Part shown: piece after piece, positions 26,269-34,943 of the stretch
Layout of the letters: the number at the start of each line of letters is the position of its first letter
How positions within the stretch are numbered: position 1 is the stretch's first letter
Origin: Rubripirellula amarantea
GTDB taxonomy: Bacteria > Planctomycetota > Planctomycetia > Pirellulales > Pirellulaceae
Length of the DNA: 64,000 nt
Direction: 5' to 3'
Assembly: GCF_007859865.1 (NCBI RefSeq)
Contig: NZ_SJPI01000001.1
Span: 3,161,406-3,225,405 of the forward strand
Position numbers and translations under genes: made by a program
Notes under the pieces: generated by a model
The model's database searches: none
Told to the model about the DNA's origin: nothing
The model's input: the letters and a program-made list of their open reading frames with translations, nothing else

Positions 26269-27399
26269 CTAAGCCGCGCGTCGATAAGATCGAAGCAAGC
26301 CACCAAGTCGCTCCGTCGTTTCGATCTTAGCATCCAAGTCTGTTGGACGATCCATGGGCACGATCAGCTCGTTGCCCAAACCCTGGTGGTTTCTTTCAGT
26401 GTGATAATGTTCGAGGAAAGATCGAACAGCTTTGCGCGTCGCGGTCTCGCCAAAGAGAATCAGTTTGTGAAGGCATTCGGATTTCAACGTTCCGAAAAAT
26501 CGCTCCAGGTGCGCGTTCAAATTCGGGCTTCGCGGTGGCAAGCGAACTGGCATCCCACCCTCGCATTGCAGGCACGCACGAAACGACTTACTGAACGTTG
26601 CATCGCGGTCCATGATCAAGTACTTCTTCTCGTTGAGAAAGCCGTCTTCATGGTTGGTCAACTCGCGGGCGATCGTTTGCATCCAAGCTTCGTTCGGGTT
26701 GGCGGTGCAGCCCGCGAAGTTGACGCGGCGTGTTTTCAATTCCATGACAAAGAGCAGATAGAACGTTGTCAGGCCGCCCTTTGTCCAGACTTCCACGGTC
26801 GTGAAGTCAGTCGCAGCGATCACGTCCCAGTGCGACTTGAGAAATATTTCCCAGGATCCTGTGCGCCGGCGTGTCGGTACTGGCTCAATGCCGTGAGCTT
26901 TGAGGATATTGCCAATAGTGGAGTCGCAGATGTGGTTGCCGACGTTCGCTAGCGCACCACTGATGCGGTCGTAGCCCCACATCGGATTCTCTTTCGCGAA
27001 CTTGACGGTCAAATCAACGATCACTTGGCGAATCCTTGGCCGACCAGATTTCTTCTCCTTGCGATCCGAGTAGTCCCATTTTTTTGCCACGAGTTGACGA
27101 TGCCATCGCAGGATTGTGTCCGGTGTGAACAACGTCCGGATCTCGGAAAGTCGCTTTCGTCCGAGCACTTTTCCTTTGACGGCCAGTCTTCTTCGCTGAT
27201 CATCATTGAGCACGATACGTCCGCCGCCCAGCTTTTCTCGCAGCACCGCGTTTTCGGTGAAGAGATAGTCGATGAGTTCTTGTTGCTGCTTGCCCATCCA
27301 GCCGGCCAGGCACCACAAAACAAAAAGCCAGGGCTGAAGAATGAATGCAGATTGTTTGGCTATGGAAGAATGGATGGTGGGCGGGGTGGCGAGCAGCAA
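26269..27399 (-). CDS. Integrase-core (rve, DDE) transposase
   Basis: The protein is a DDE transposase of the retroviral-integrase type, similar in layout to IS481/IS3-like proteins: an N-terminal helical region (QQELIDYLFTENAVLREKLGG), a helix-turn-helix part (RIRQVIVDLTVKFAKENPMWGYDRI) and a catalytic core. Candidate catalytic residues are D in AATDFTTVEVW, D in IMDRDATFSKSF and E in NAHLERFFGTLKSE. The start is uncertain: ATG 27399 or the internal ATG at 27297 (MGKQQQ). No terminal inverted repeats or target duplication were recognised at either flank. The gene appears intact. It diverges from the Rpn-like gene. Confidence 0.85.
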   Translation of the reverse strand: MLLATPPTIHSSIAKQSAFILQPWLFVLWCLAGWMGKQQQELIDYLFTENAVLREKLGGGRIVLNDDQRRRLAVKGKVLGRKRLSEIRTLFTPDTILRWHRQLVAKKWDYSDRKEKKSGRPRIRQVIVDLTVKFAKENPMWGYDRISGALANVGNHICDSTIGNILKAHGIEPVPTRRRTGSWEIFLKSHWDVIAATDFTTVEVWTKGGLTTFYLLFVMELKTRRVNFAGCTANPNEAWMQTIARELTNHEDGFLNEKKYLIMDRDATFSKSFRACLQCEGGMPVRLPPRSPNLNAHLERFFGTLKSECLHKLILFGETATRKAVRSFLEHYHTERNHQGLGNELIVPMDRPTDLDAKIETTERLGGLLRSYRRAA

Positions 27400-27463
27400 C
27401 AGCGACGATGATAATTCGTGTTCACCCGAGCAATCTTTTCACTGCAACCAAGCTCCATCGCAC

Positions 27464-28348
27464 ATGGCCATCGGCATTGATCCCCTCGTTGATTTTGCGG
27501 CCAAGCGAGTCCTCGGCAGTCCCGAACATTCACGGATCACGCTGCACTTTCTCAATTCGGTTCTCGGCTTCGCCAGCCCGATTGTGGATGTCGAGATTCT
27601 GAACCCGATCAATTTGAAGGACTTTGACGCGGACAAGCTGTCGATCCTCGACATCAAGGCGGCCGACAGCGTTGGGCGACGGTACAATATTGAAGTCCAA
27701 ACGACGCGGCCGTTGGGCTTGCCCAAACGATTGACCTACTACGCCGCGAAACAGTTGATCGAACAACTTGGCGAAGGCGACCAGTACGCCGACCTGAACC
27801 CATCGATCAGCATTTGTTTGCTTGATGCGATCAAGTTCCGGGACGAACCAAGGCTGCAACACGCGTTCGGACTTCGCACCGCTGGCGGACTTTCGCTGAC
27901 CGATTGCCTGCAAGTCCACGTTTTCGAGGTACCCAAGTATGTCATCCCGAGCGATAATGAGCCCATCGCCGATCCGGTCTAGCAATGGCTCTATTTCTTT
28001 CGGGATGCATCCAACTGCACCGCGGAAGAATTGGCCCGCCGACTGCCCGATCCGATATTTGAAGAAGCCACAGGAGTGCTCGAAATGATCGCCAAGAATC
28101 CGGAAGAACGACAGCACTACGAAGACCGGCTCAAGGCTGAACGCGACGAATGGGCGCGGACCGCGCAGGCAAAGTTGGAGGGTATCGAGGAAGGGCAACG
28201 CAATGAACGAGCCCGAACAGTTAAGATGCTCCGAGACATCGTCGGCGAATTGACACCATCGGACGAGAAACTGGCTGACCTTTCTCTCGACGAATTGGCG
28301 GCAATCGAGACCGAACTTCAACGCCGCCTCCGAGATCGAACTGGGTGA
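27464..28348 (+). pseudogene. Rpn-family (PD-(D/E)XK) nuclease gene interrupted by an in-frame TAG
   Basis: The first part (27464-27982, 172 codons) matches the Rpn/transposase_31-like PD-(D/E)XK family: a DPLVDFAAKRVLGSPEHSRITL start and the core SILDIKAADSVGRRYNIEVQTTR, where D and E-x-Q form the active site. A TAG at 27980-27982 ends the frame after ADPV. The same frame then continues without a break for 121 codons: QWLYFFRDASNCTAEELARR, followed by the charged helical C-terminus typical of the family. One base change explains the break. Rpn proteins promote RecA-independent recombination. The N-terminal piece could still be made. It starts 64 bp from the divergent transposase. Confidence 0.75.
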
Positions 28349-28417
28349 AACGCTCGGCCGTTGTTAACCGAGAGTGCGATTGTCTTTTCAATCGGACAGA
28401 ATGACCCCTGGTTAACA

Positions 28418-28608
28418 TCAGCTTGTCAACCCAGCGAACAAAATTTCGTCTACGTCCGGATCGCAAACAGGCGTGACCGAACCGAACGGATTTGCTGTAA
28501 TCCCTTGCTGTAATTGATTTACAACATTCGGCAAACCGAGACTTGTTCCGTAAAGCGTTGGGTTCGGGGAGCCTTCATGGACAGTAGCGAAATGCTGCTG
28601 ACCACCAT
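28418..28608 (-). pseudogene. 3' fragment of an unidentified gene cut by repeat copy B
   Basis: On the minus strand the frame ending at the TGA 28418-28420 reads plausible protein (GGQQHFATVHEGSPNPTLYG, then TSLGLPNVVNQL and DPDVDEILFAG) up to the edge of the 295-bp repeat at 28609. Beyond that only terminator sequence is read. This looks like the last ~60 codons of a gene whose 5' part was lost at the repeat boundary. The family is not recognised, and chance coding potential cannot be excluded. Confidence 0.3.
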
Positions 28609-28902
28609 TTAACGCCAAAGGCCGATGCACCCGCATCGGCCTTTTTGCGTTTGTCCCCGTGTTTTGCGGGACTTCGGCTCGCAGCGTGTTTTTTGCCTGC
28701 GTCTTGGACGGTCCGGGAACCGTACCAAACCATTCCTTTCCTGCCGTCTAGCCCCGATAGGACGACCGAAACTCTCGAAGTCTCTGGGTTAACATGGGCA
28801 GCCCAGTTAACGAAAATCGGCAGGCAGAGAGAGAGTTCGAGAGTCCCCGATATCGCCATGAATCAACCCCAGCCGAATAACCCGCTGCACGGCGTGACGC
28901 TC
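28609..28902 (+). repeat. ~295-bp direct repeat, copy B
   Basis: This is the second copy of 23071-23365, in the same orientation. It keeps the terminator hairpin, the spacer, the nested stem-loop leader and the first 15 VF530 codons, with synonymous differences (for example AAT for AAC). Right of 28902 similarity stops and the VF530 frame ends after three more codons. No tRNA precedes this copy. Confidence 0.85.
28617..28646 (+). terminator. Terminator hairpin in repeat copy B
   Basis: Stem GGCCGATGC/GCATCGGCC with loop ACCC, preceded by AAA and followed by TTTTT. It has the same stem as the one after tRNA-Asn but a different loop, so the stem appears to be maintained. Confidence 0.75.
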
Positions 28903-28914
28903 GAGAGCTTTTGA
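28858..28914 (+). pseudogene. Truncated VF530-family gene start
   Basis: The 18 codons after ATG 28858 begin as the intact VF530 gene does (NQPQPNNPLHGVTLE) and then end in SF-stop at 28914. The rest of the ~75-residue domain is absent. The structured leader at 28772-28843 is still present upstream. This is a decayed second copy, truncated by whatever joined it to the DUF1552 gene region. Confidence 0.75.
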
Positions 28915-28948
28915 AACTGGCTTTATGGACCACACGATCGAGTTGTGT

Positions 28949-30274
28949 TTATGAGATGGCTTTTAGATCGAGGCCTCTCATGGTGCCGGTAGAACTTGCA
29001 AACTTATCGGCCTCAATCCCCATGGATTGAAGCATGGAGACAAACAAGTTTGGGAGCGGGTAGTTTTTGTCGCGGTCGAAGGCGAGGTGCTGGCCGTGTT
29101 TGAGTCGTCCACCTGCCACCAACATTGGCATGTTGTCGGTGGTGTGCTTGTTTGCATCGCCGAGATTGCTGCCGTAAAGGATCAGCGAGTTCTCGAGCAG
29201 GCTGGCGTCTCCATCTTTCGAACTTTTAAATGCGCTGATCAGTTGGCTGATGAGCCTCATGTGATTGCGGTCGATGGCCTCGAGCTGGGCTAGTTTCTTC
29301 TCGTCCTTGCCGTGGTGAGACAGGTTATGGTAGCCGTCGGATATTTGAATTTCGGATAGGTCGATTGTGGGAGAATTGTTGCTGTCCAGCAGCAGCGTGA
29401 TGCTGCGGGTGGAGTCGGTCTCAAAGGCGAGGCGCGCCATCTCATACATGAGTCGAGTCTTTTCCATGTAGGCGGCGGGGCCGCCGGGGTTGATGGGGCT
29501 TTCGGCAGAGGGAACTGGTTTGGGAAGTCGTTCCCATTCGCGAGCCTTTTCCATACGTCGTTCGGTCTCGCGGACTGCCGTCGTGTACTGGTCCATACGG
29601 TCGCGATCGCTAGCGCTGAGTCGGCGATTGAGAGCTCGCGACTGCTCGGCAACGGTGTCCATGATGCTTTCGCCCAGCTTCAACTTTTCAATCTGCTTCG
29701 CTATTTCTTTTTCCGACCCCTGGAGGAAGAGCTGTTTGTAGACGTTTGAAGCGCTGTCCTCGCAGGGAATTAGCACGCCAGAAGGAGTCCATGACAGGCT
29801 GCGACGTCCCGGAGCAGCGTTCACACCCAGCGTGAGCGAGGGAAATCGGGTGTGATGGCCAATCTCGCCCGCTACGTATTGGTCTAATGAAATGGTGTTG
29901 CGAAATCCGCCACCTCCCGGATGGGGCGCGGCGGTGAGAAAGGACACGTCTGATGAGTGCGCGCCGTCTACACCGGGATGGTGAACTCCGCTCAGGACGG
30001 TGAAATCGTTTCGATGGGCCGAGAGCTCCTGGAGGTAAGGTGAGAACTCATAGTCGCCGCCTGCCTGGCTGGGAAAGAAATGGTCCGGTAAGACGCCGAG
30101 ATTGTTGCAGATGGCGAACATGCGCTGCGGCTTCGGTTCGACTGGAGCTGCCGCGAAGAGACGTTGCGTAAACGGCGGCAGCATGGCCTCAAGAAAGGGC
30201 AAGCCCAAGGCGACTCCGGCTCCACGAAGGAGTTGGCGGCGAGAGATGCGCCGATCGGAAGAGAGTATATGCAT
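28949..30274 (-). CDS. DUF1552 domain-containing secreted protein (second copy)
   Basis: A twin-arginine-type leader SRRQLLRGAGVALGLPFLEA opens the protein, indicating export. DUF1552 family segments follow: MFAICNNLGVLPDHFFPSQ, ISDGYHNLSHHGKDEKKLAQL (His cluster) and ENSLILYGSNLGDANKHTTDN near the C-terminus. The length of 441 residues is normal. It lies 16 bp after its DUF1592 partner, so the two are probably cotranscribed. It is only a distant relative of the copy at 14027, so the pair was acquired or diverged separately. Biochemical function is not established for the family. Confidence 0.9.
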   Translation of the reverse strand: MHILSSDRRISRRQLLRGAGVALGLPFLEAMLPPFTQRLFAAAPVEPKPQRMFAICNNLGVLPDHFFPSQAGGDYEFSPYLQELSAHRNDFTVLSGVHHPGVDGAHSSDVSFLTAAPHPGGGGFRNTISLDQYVAGEIGHHTRFPSLTLGVNAAPGRRSLSWTPSGVLIPCEDSASNVYKQLFLQGSEKEIAKQIEKLKLGESIMDTVAEQSRALNRRLSASDRDRMDQYTTAVRETERRMEKAREWERLPKPVPSAESPINPGGPAAYMEKTRLMYEMARLAFETDSTRSITLLLDSNNSPTIDLSEIQISDGYHNLSHHGKDEKKLAQLEAIDRNHMRLISQLISAFKSSKDGDASLLENSLILYGSNLGDANKHTTDNMPMLVAGGRLKHGQHLAFDRDKNYPLPNLFVSMLQSMGIEADKFASSTGTMRGLDLKAIS

Positions 30275-30290
30275 GGTAGTACCGTTCCGG

Positions 30291-32993
30291 TTACTTTATT
30301 TTGAACAGGTCGCTCTGGATGACGGCGTGTATGATGGATCTTACCCCGTATTCATTATCCTGGCACGAATCGATAATCTCCTCGACTTGCTGGCGCTCGC
30401 TAAAACTTATCGTGGCCCCCGTTGCGTAAACGATGAATTGCTTGACGAGGTTCCGGGCGATGGCTCGTTCGTCAGACAGCAAGTGGGATTTGAACTCTTG
30501 GATGTCAGCGAAGGCTCGACCGTCTTGCAGTACTCCCGAAGGGTCGACTGGCTCAGCGTTTCGATAAGTAAAGAAGAGCCCATTTAAGCCAATTCCCTCC
30601 AAGGGCTCTCCGATTTCGCCGATCGCTCGGTAGCGTTCCTGCCAGCCACCAGCAATGTCGAAACTCTCCAGGGCGAAGCCAGCTGGGTCGAATTTTGCGT
30701 GGCACATGTGGCAGGATTCGAAAGAGGTGTGCTTATCGAGCTGTTCACGGATCGTGGTAGCGCCGCGAGTATCCGGTTCGACGGCTTCGACGCCCGAAGG
30801 AGGCGGCGGGATGTGAACTCCCAAAAGACGTTCCATGATCCAAACTCCGCGTAAAACAGGTGACGTTGTCGTCCCGTTCGCGGTGACCCTGAGCACGCTT
30901 GCTTGGGTGAGGAGTCCTCCGCGTGGAGAGTCGTCGGGCAAGGAAACACGGCGGAGCTCCACGCCTTCGAAAGGCTCTAACCCGTAGTGACGGGCGAGAC
31001 GCTCATTGGCGTAGGTGAAGTCAGAGTCGATCAAGTTGCCAGCGGGAAGATCCCTGTCGATAAGCTCCCGGAAAAAGCGTCGCGTTTCGAAGAGGGAAGC
31101 TTCTGTCAGCTGATCGTCGATATAGTATTGTGGATACAGTTGGGAATCAGGCGTGTTGGCATTAATCTCTTTCAGTTCCAGCCAGTAGTCGAGGAAGGCA
31201 TTGATGAATCGATCGGATTTGGGATCCGACAGCATTCGCTCGGTTTGCGCTCGCAGTTCCGTCTCTTGACGAAGGTTCTGCGCGTATTCAAGTTTCTCAT
31301 CTGGCGGCCCGTTCCAAAGGAAGTAAGAAAGTCGAGACGCGATCTCGTGGTCCTCGAGCGGGCCAACTTGTGATTCCACAAAAAGGAAATCGGGGGAGGA
31401 AAGTATCGTAGTGTAAGCGGAGATCATCGCGTCGGTAAACGATTGGCCGATAGCGGTCGCTTCCTTGTATATTTCGAAATACGGTTCGATGACCGCATCA
31501 TCGGCGATCGGGGATCGATACGCATTCTTGACGAAGGCTACCAAGAGTCGCCTCGCGTCGGCGTCCGGATCGCTGGGCAACACGTCAACGCGGCGGTCGG
31601 GAATGCCCGGCGAACGCTCGGTCCATCCGATTAGCGTTTCTTCTGTTAATAGCGGCGGAAGCGGCAGACGCTCTTCGCTCTCATGGACTTTGAATGGAAG
31701 ATCGCCAAACAAGGCTTGGTAACTTTGAGGAGGCCAACTCTCACTCAAAGGCCCTTCAAGCTCCAGCCAGTTCATGGCGAAACCGGGAACACCTTCTGAC
31801 GTCGCGTTCGGGTTGCCACGCCAGCCCGGTTGTGTTCTCAGCAGCCTTCCAGCGTCCGGACGGATCGCATCACCTTTTCGCAGAACGACATCTCGCTCAA
31901 TAATTTTGGGATCGGGATACGAATCGAAAGTTCCGATCCAAATACTTTCGCCGCTTGCGGTGTGGGCATAGAGGGTTACCGGTTCGCTGCGTTTCCCAGG
32001 CATGACGACGTTTCGGTCGGGCAACCACCATTTCTGCGTACCGCCCGTGAGTCCGTGATCCTCTCCGCCCCGTCGGCCATTGGGGCCCGCGGTGAAAGTG
32101 AACGTCTTCATCCGCAGACGGTAGTTGCCAGGAGTGGGCACGATGACGTTTCTAAAATCGTACTTGGCCGCCGAGGCCTGAGTTCCAACAACGAAACCAA
32201 AGGCCTCTTGGTTTCGTGCTTCTGGATTGGAATCGCCTACGGTCAATGGTTGCGTACCACGGATAACTTCCGTTTCCGAGGTCAGGCCCAGCAGCGGTAT
32301 CGGCGCGCGAGAGGGCTCCATATTTATCCCCTTGCGGAAGGGCATCCAGAAAATCATGGTCCCTTCGTCTCGGGCGTAGTAGCGCCTCGTCACCGATCGA
32401 AAAGCGGCCGCGTTGACTGCGGAACGCAATGCGTAGTCTGCCGTTTCCAAGTACTTGGCCATTTGGACGTGGGAAACATCGAGCCGGTCGCCGGTCTTGT
32501 TGAAATTCTCATAGGTCCCATCCTCCGGTAGCCGGTGGGATACCTGCAGCCATGGAGAGTCGAGAACGTGCCGCAGCGTGTTCTCGTATTCGAACCGATT
32601 GACGCGCCGAACTTTCGAGCGACCTTCTTGGGAAATGCGTTTGCGATCTGCGGCGATCAAGGAACCAGAAAGCGATTTGAGAAAAGCGTTTAGATCTTCC
32701 CTGGCCGGCTGCACATCATCCTTAGGAGGCATCTCGCCGTGATCTACCCGGTCGTGAACGAGTGCCCAGGTTGCGAAGGTCTGCTTGTCCGCTAAATCGA
32801 AGGAAAGATTCTCGAGATCGAGGTCTCCCTCTTGCCCTAAAGAATCGTGACAACCTAAGCAATGGTTTTCGACGAAACCGGAAAGATTCGCCGGGAGGTC
32901 GACCTGAGCACATACTTTCGTCGCCATGCATGCTGGGAGCAGGACGGCAAGCGAGAGTTTTGCTGATTGATGAATTATTGAAAATAGGAACAT
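30291..32993 (-). CDS. Planctomycete cytochrome protein with DUF1587/1592/1588/1585 and a carbohydrate-binding-like insertion (second copy)
   Basis: ATG at 32993 gives a leader (SIIHQSAKLSLAVLLPACMA) ahead of the mature domain; the frame to 33125 adds unlikely sequence. CLGCH (residue ~43) is a heme c motif and CHMCHAKFDPAGF (~760) holds a second CxxCH in the DUF1588 region. DUF1587 (RRVNRFEYENTLRHVLDSPW), DUF1595/1592 (IASRLSYFLWNGPPDEKLE), DUF1588 (TTSPVLRGVWIMERLLG) and DUF1585 are in order. A ~200-residue beta-rich insertion after DUF1587 (residues ~200-400, with PGNYRLRMKTFTF) looks carbohydrate-binding and is absent from the 15385 copy, explaining the larger size of 900 residues. Confidence 0.9.
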   Translation of the reverse strand: MFLFSIIHQSAKLSLAVLLPACMATKVCAQVDLPANLSGFVENHCLGCHDSLGQEGDLDLENLSFDLADKQTFATWALVHDRVDHGEMPPKDDVQPAREDLNAFLKSLSGSLIAADRKRISQEGRSKVRRVNRFEYENTLRHVLDSPWLQVSHRLPEDGTYENFNKTGDRLDVSHVQMAKYLETADYALRSAVNAAAFRSVTRRYYARDEGTMIFWMPFRKGINMEPSRAPIPLLGLTSETEVIRGTQPLTVGDSNPEARNQEAFGFVVGTQASAAKYDFRNVIVPTPGNYRLRMKTFTFTAGPNGRRGGEDHGLTGGTQKWWLPDRNVVMPGKRSEPVTLYAHTASGESIWIGTFDSYPDPKIIERDVVLRKGDAIRPDAGRLLRTQPGWRGNPNATSEGVPGFAMNWLELEGPLSESWPPQSYQALFGDLPFKVHESEERLPLPPLLTEETLIGWTERSPGIPDRRVDVLPSDPDADARRLLVAFVKNAYRSPIADDAVIEPYFEIYKEATAIGQSFTDAMISAYTTILSSPDFLFVESQVGPLEDHEIASRLSYFLWNGPPDEKLEYAQNLRQETELRAQTERMLSDPKSDRFINAFLDYWLELKEINANTPDSQLYPQYYIDDQLTEASLFETRRFFRELIDRDLPAGNLIDSDFTYANERLARHYGLEPFEGVELRRVSLPDDSPRGGLLTQASVLRVTANGTTTSPVLRGVWIMERLLGVHIPPPPSGVEAVEPDTRGATTIREQLDKHTSFESCHMCHAKFDPAGFALESFDIAGGWQERYRAIGEIGEPLEGIGLNGLFFTYRNAEPVDPSGVLQDGRAFADIQEFKSHLLSDERAIARNLVKQFIVYATGATISFSERQQVEEIIDSCQDNEYGVRSIIHAVIQSDLFKIK

Positions 32994-33285
32994 GGGAGTG
33001 CTTTTCCGATCGGAAATTGCTTTGTTGTTCTCTCTTCGTTGGGCGAGTTGCCTCGTTCCACTCCTGGGTATAGCGGCGCAGTCGCTGAGGTGGATTATAG
33101 AGGGAGAAGAAAGTTGTTGTGGCATAGATAAGGCGATCTGGCTATTTTGAAGTTTGCGGCGAATTTCCTACTTGCCGTGCTCGGAGCGTAACAACTGCTT
33201 CCAGTCCGGGCGAATCAAAGGGGACGGGGGTCTTTTTTGAGCGTGATATCTCTGCTAGGCTTGGCTATTCGATGGGGGGAGTACA

Positions 33286-33966
33286 ATGCCGAGGCAAAAA
33301 CGAGTTGATGAGGCGGGCGGGATCTACCATGCTCTTAACCGGGGCAATGCTCGTCAGACGATCTTTCACAAGGATGACGATTACGAGGCGTTTCTGCGAA
33401 CGCTTAGTGAGGGATTGGATAAGTATCCAGTTGAGTTGTTTTCATTTTGCCTGATGCCCAACCATTGGCATCTTGTTTTGCGACCCACCGAAGATGGAAT
33501 GATGGGGCGGTTCATGCGATGGGTCACAGCGACTCATACGTTGCGCCATCACGCGCACTATCACAAAGGTGGTCAAGGTCATCTGTACCAATCTCGGTTC
33601 AAGAGCTTTCCGATTCAAGACGATGCTCATTTCTTAGTCGTTTGCCACTACGTTGAATGCAATGCTCTGCGGGCAAACTTGGTCAAGAAGGCCGAAAACT
33701 GGATTTACGGGTCATTGTGGCGCTGGCTGCAAAAGCCGGAACCCAAACCACAGTTGCTGACCCCGTGGCCCCTCCGCCGATCGGGAGACTGGGTGTCGCG
33801 AGTCAACAAAGCTCTTACTTCAAAAGAGCTCGATGGTGTTCGCCAGAGTGTTCACCGTGACCGACCTTATGGTGATGAAGACTGGACCGAGCAGATCGCA
33901 GATCGATTAGGATTGTGGTCGACGATTCGACCAAGAGGCCGCCCACGCAAGCCACCATCCAACTAA
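33286..33966 (+). CDS. RAYT / Y1-type transposase (REP-associated tyrosine transposase)
   Basis: This is an HUH single-tyrosine transposase. The HUH motif is PNHWHLVL (His near residues 60 and 62) and the catalytic Tyr is in VVCHYVECNALRANLV (near residue 121). The N-terminus RVDEAGGIYHALNRGNARQTIF is typical of the RAYT group, as is LYQSRFKSFPIQDD. The length of 226 residues fits. ATG at 33286 begins the conserved sequence. The stop codon (33964-33966) overlaps the right inverted repeat, so gene and ends form one compact unit. The gene appears intact and may be active. Confidence 0.93.
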   Translation: MPRQKRVDEAGGIYHALNRGNARQTIFHKDDDYEAFLRTLSEGLDKYPVELFSFCLMPNHWHLVLRPTEDGMMGRFMRWVTATHTLRHHAHYHKGGQGHLYQSRFKSFPIQDDAHFLVVCHYVECNALRANLVKKAENWIYGSLWRWLQKPEPKPQLLTPWPLRRSGDWVSRVNKALTSKELDGVRQSVHRDRPYGDEDWTEQIADRLGLWSTIRPRGRPRKPPSN

Positions 33967-34943
33967 AAAGACCCCCGTCCCCTTTTGATCGTCCCGTCCC
34001 CTTTTGATCGTCCGCGTCCCCTTTTGATCGTCCGAAGGATGCCGTTGAGATGCTCGTTCGTCACGATGCAAAACGCATTCAGCACCTCGTGTTTGATCGT
34101 CTGGATCACGCGCTCGACGTGGGCCTGCAAGTTGGGCGATCGCGCCGGCGTCAGCTTGACTTCGCAATCCGTTGACCGGAACACTTCATCGAACGAATCG
34201 ACGTATTTCCGGTCGCGATCACGCATCAGCATCTCGCACTTCAGATCGTTGTCATCAACGTGCATTTGGATGTTGCGGCCCTGCTGCGTCGTCCATTCGC
34301 CATTCGGTTTCTCCGTGCATGGTGAGATCCAAATCTACCGCGTACCGATGTGGATGAAGACCATGAAGTAGACGTCGACCAGTCCCTTTATCGTCCACTT
34401 CTTTTTGCACGCGAAATCGCATTGCCAAAGCGTGTTGGCATGGCGTTTGATGAACTTGTGCCACGTGTCGGGATAGTCACCGGGCGTCGGTGCAAAGCCC
34501 GCCGCGACGATCACGTTCTTCACCGTTTGCCGCGAAACGTGAACGCCCATCCGGCGAAGCTCTTGCAGGATCTTCGTGTACCCGAACCCCGACTCTTTGC
34601 GGATGCGGACGATGGTGTCGCGAACATCCTCCTCCAGCTTCGGCCGGCCCGTTCCTCGCTTCACCGGCTCTTTCTTTGTCGCAGGCGAGTCATCTTCCAT
34701 CTTCCGGACCCAACGCCGGAACGTCGAATACGACAAGATCGTCATCACGTCTTTGATCTTTCCGCCCAGCTTCTGGCCGTGTTTGACGAGCGTGTTGCGC
34801 TCACGATTGTCCAGCGTGATACGACCAGGTAACTTGGACCGAAGGATTTCGTTCTCCGCCTTCAGGTAGCGAATCTGCTGGGCCAGTTCCTGCCGCGTCA
34901 GCGACGCTAGCACTGTCAAAAGTGCGTGGACAATGTTCGCCAT
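33963..34943 (-). pseudogene. rve-type transposase, broken by an in-frame TAG and truncated by the RAYT unit
   Basis: From ATG 34943 the frame reads an N-terminal helix (LAQQIRYLKAENEILRSKL), a helix-turn-helix region and the start of a DDE core (LWQCDFACKKKWTIKGLVDV) up to a TAG at 34335-34337. In the same frame it continues as IWISPCTEKPNGEWTTQQGR, RDRDRKYVDSFDEVF and ARSPNLQAHVERVIQTIKHE, which supply the second D and the E of the core. So a single nonsense change interrupts it. After EHLNGILR (34034) it runs into the RAYT repeats and lacks the normal C-terminus. It is probably inactive. Confidence 0.8.
33976..34033. repeat. Three tandem 19-nt REP-like units
   Basis: Three identical copies of CGTCCCCTTTTGATCGTCC at 33976-33994, 33995-34013 and 34015-34033; the last two are separated by one G. 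The first overlaps the right inverted end of the RAYT unit. They are probably binding or cleavage sites for the adjacent RAYT protein. They have no spacers and so are not a CRISPR. Confidence 0.85.

Larger units (their letters stand above)
33214..34033. mobile_element. RAYT transposon-like unit with 25-bp inverted ends and triplicated repeat
   Basis: A RAYT transposase gene is enclosed by inverted repeats 33214-33238 and 33965-33989 (GACCCCCGTCCCC core, a single one-base indel between arms). The right end continues as three 19-nt units (CGTCCCCTTTTGATCGTCC) at 33976-33994, 33995-34013 and 34015-34033. Immediately right of the unit the C-terminal part of an rve transposase begins, so the element appears to have inserted into, or recombined with, that gene. 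RAYT proteins are known to act on short REP-type repeats. Confidence 0.75.

Noticed and set aside
33164-33213. Minus-strand reading RPDWKQLLRSEHGK-stop as the lost C-terminus of the rve transposase beyond the RAYT unit
   Set aside because: Only 14 residues, no family match known to me, and about 40 expected residues would still be missing.
33976-34033. Possible CRISPR array in the triple 19-nt repeat
   Set aside because: No spacers; position at the RAYT end explains it as REP-like sites.
27980-34337. Amber codons as pyrrolysine sites
   Set aside because: Both lie in mobile-type genes prone to decay and no pyl genes are in the window.
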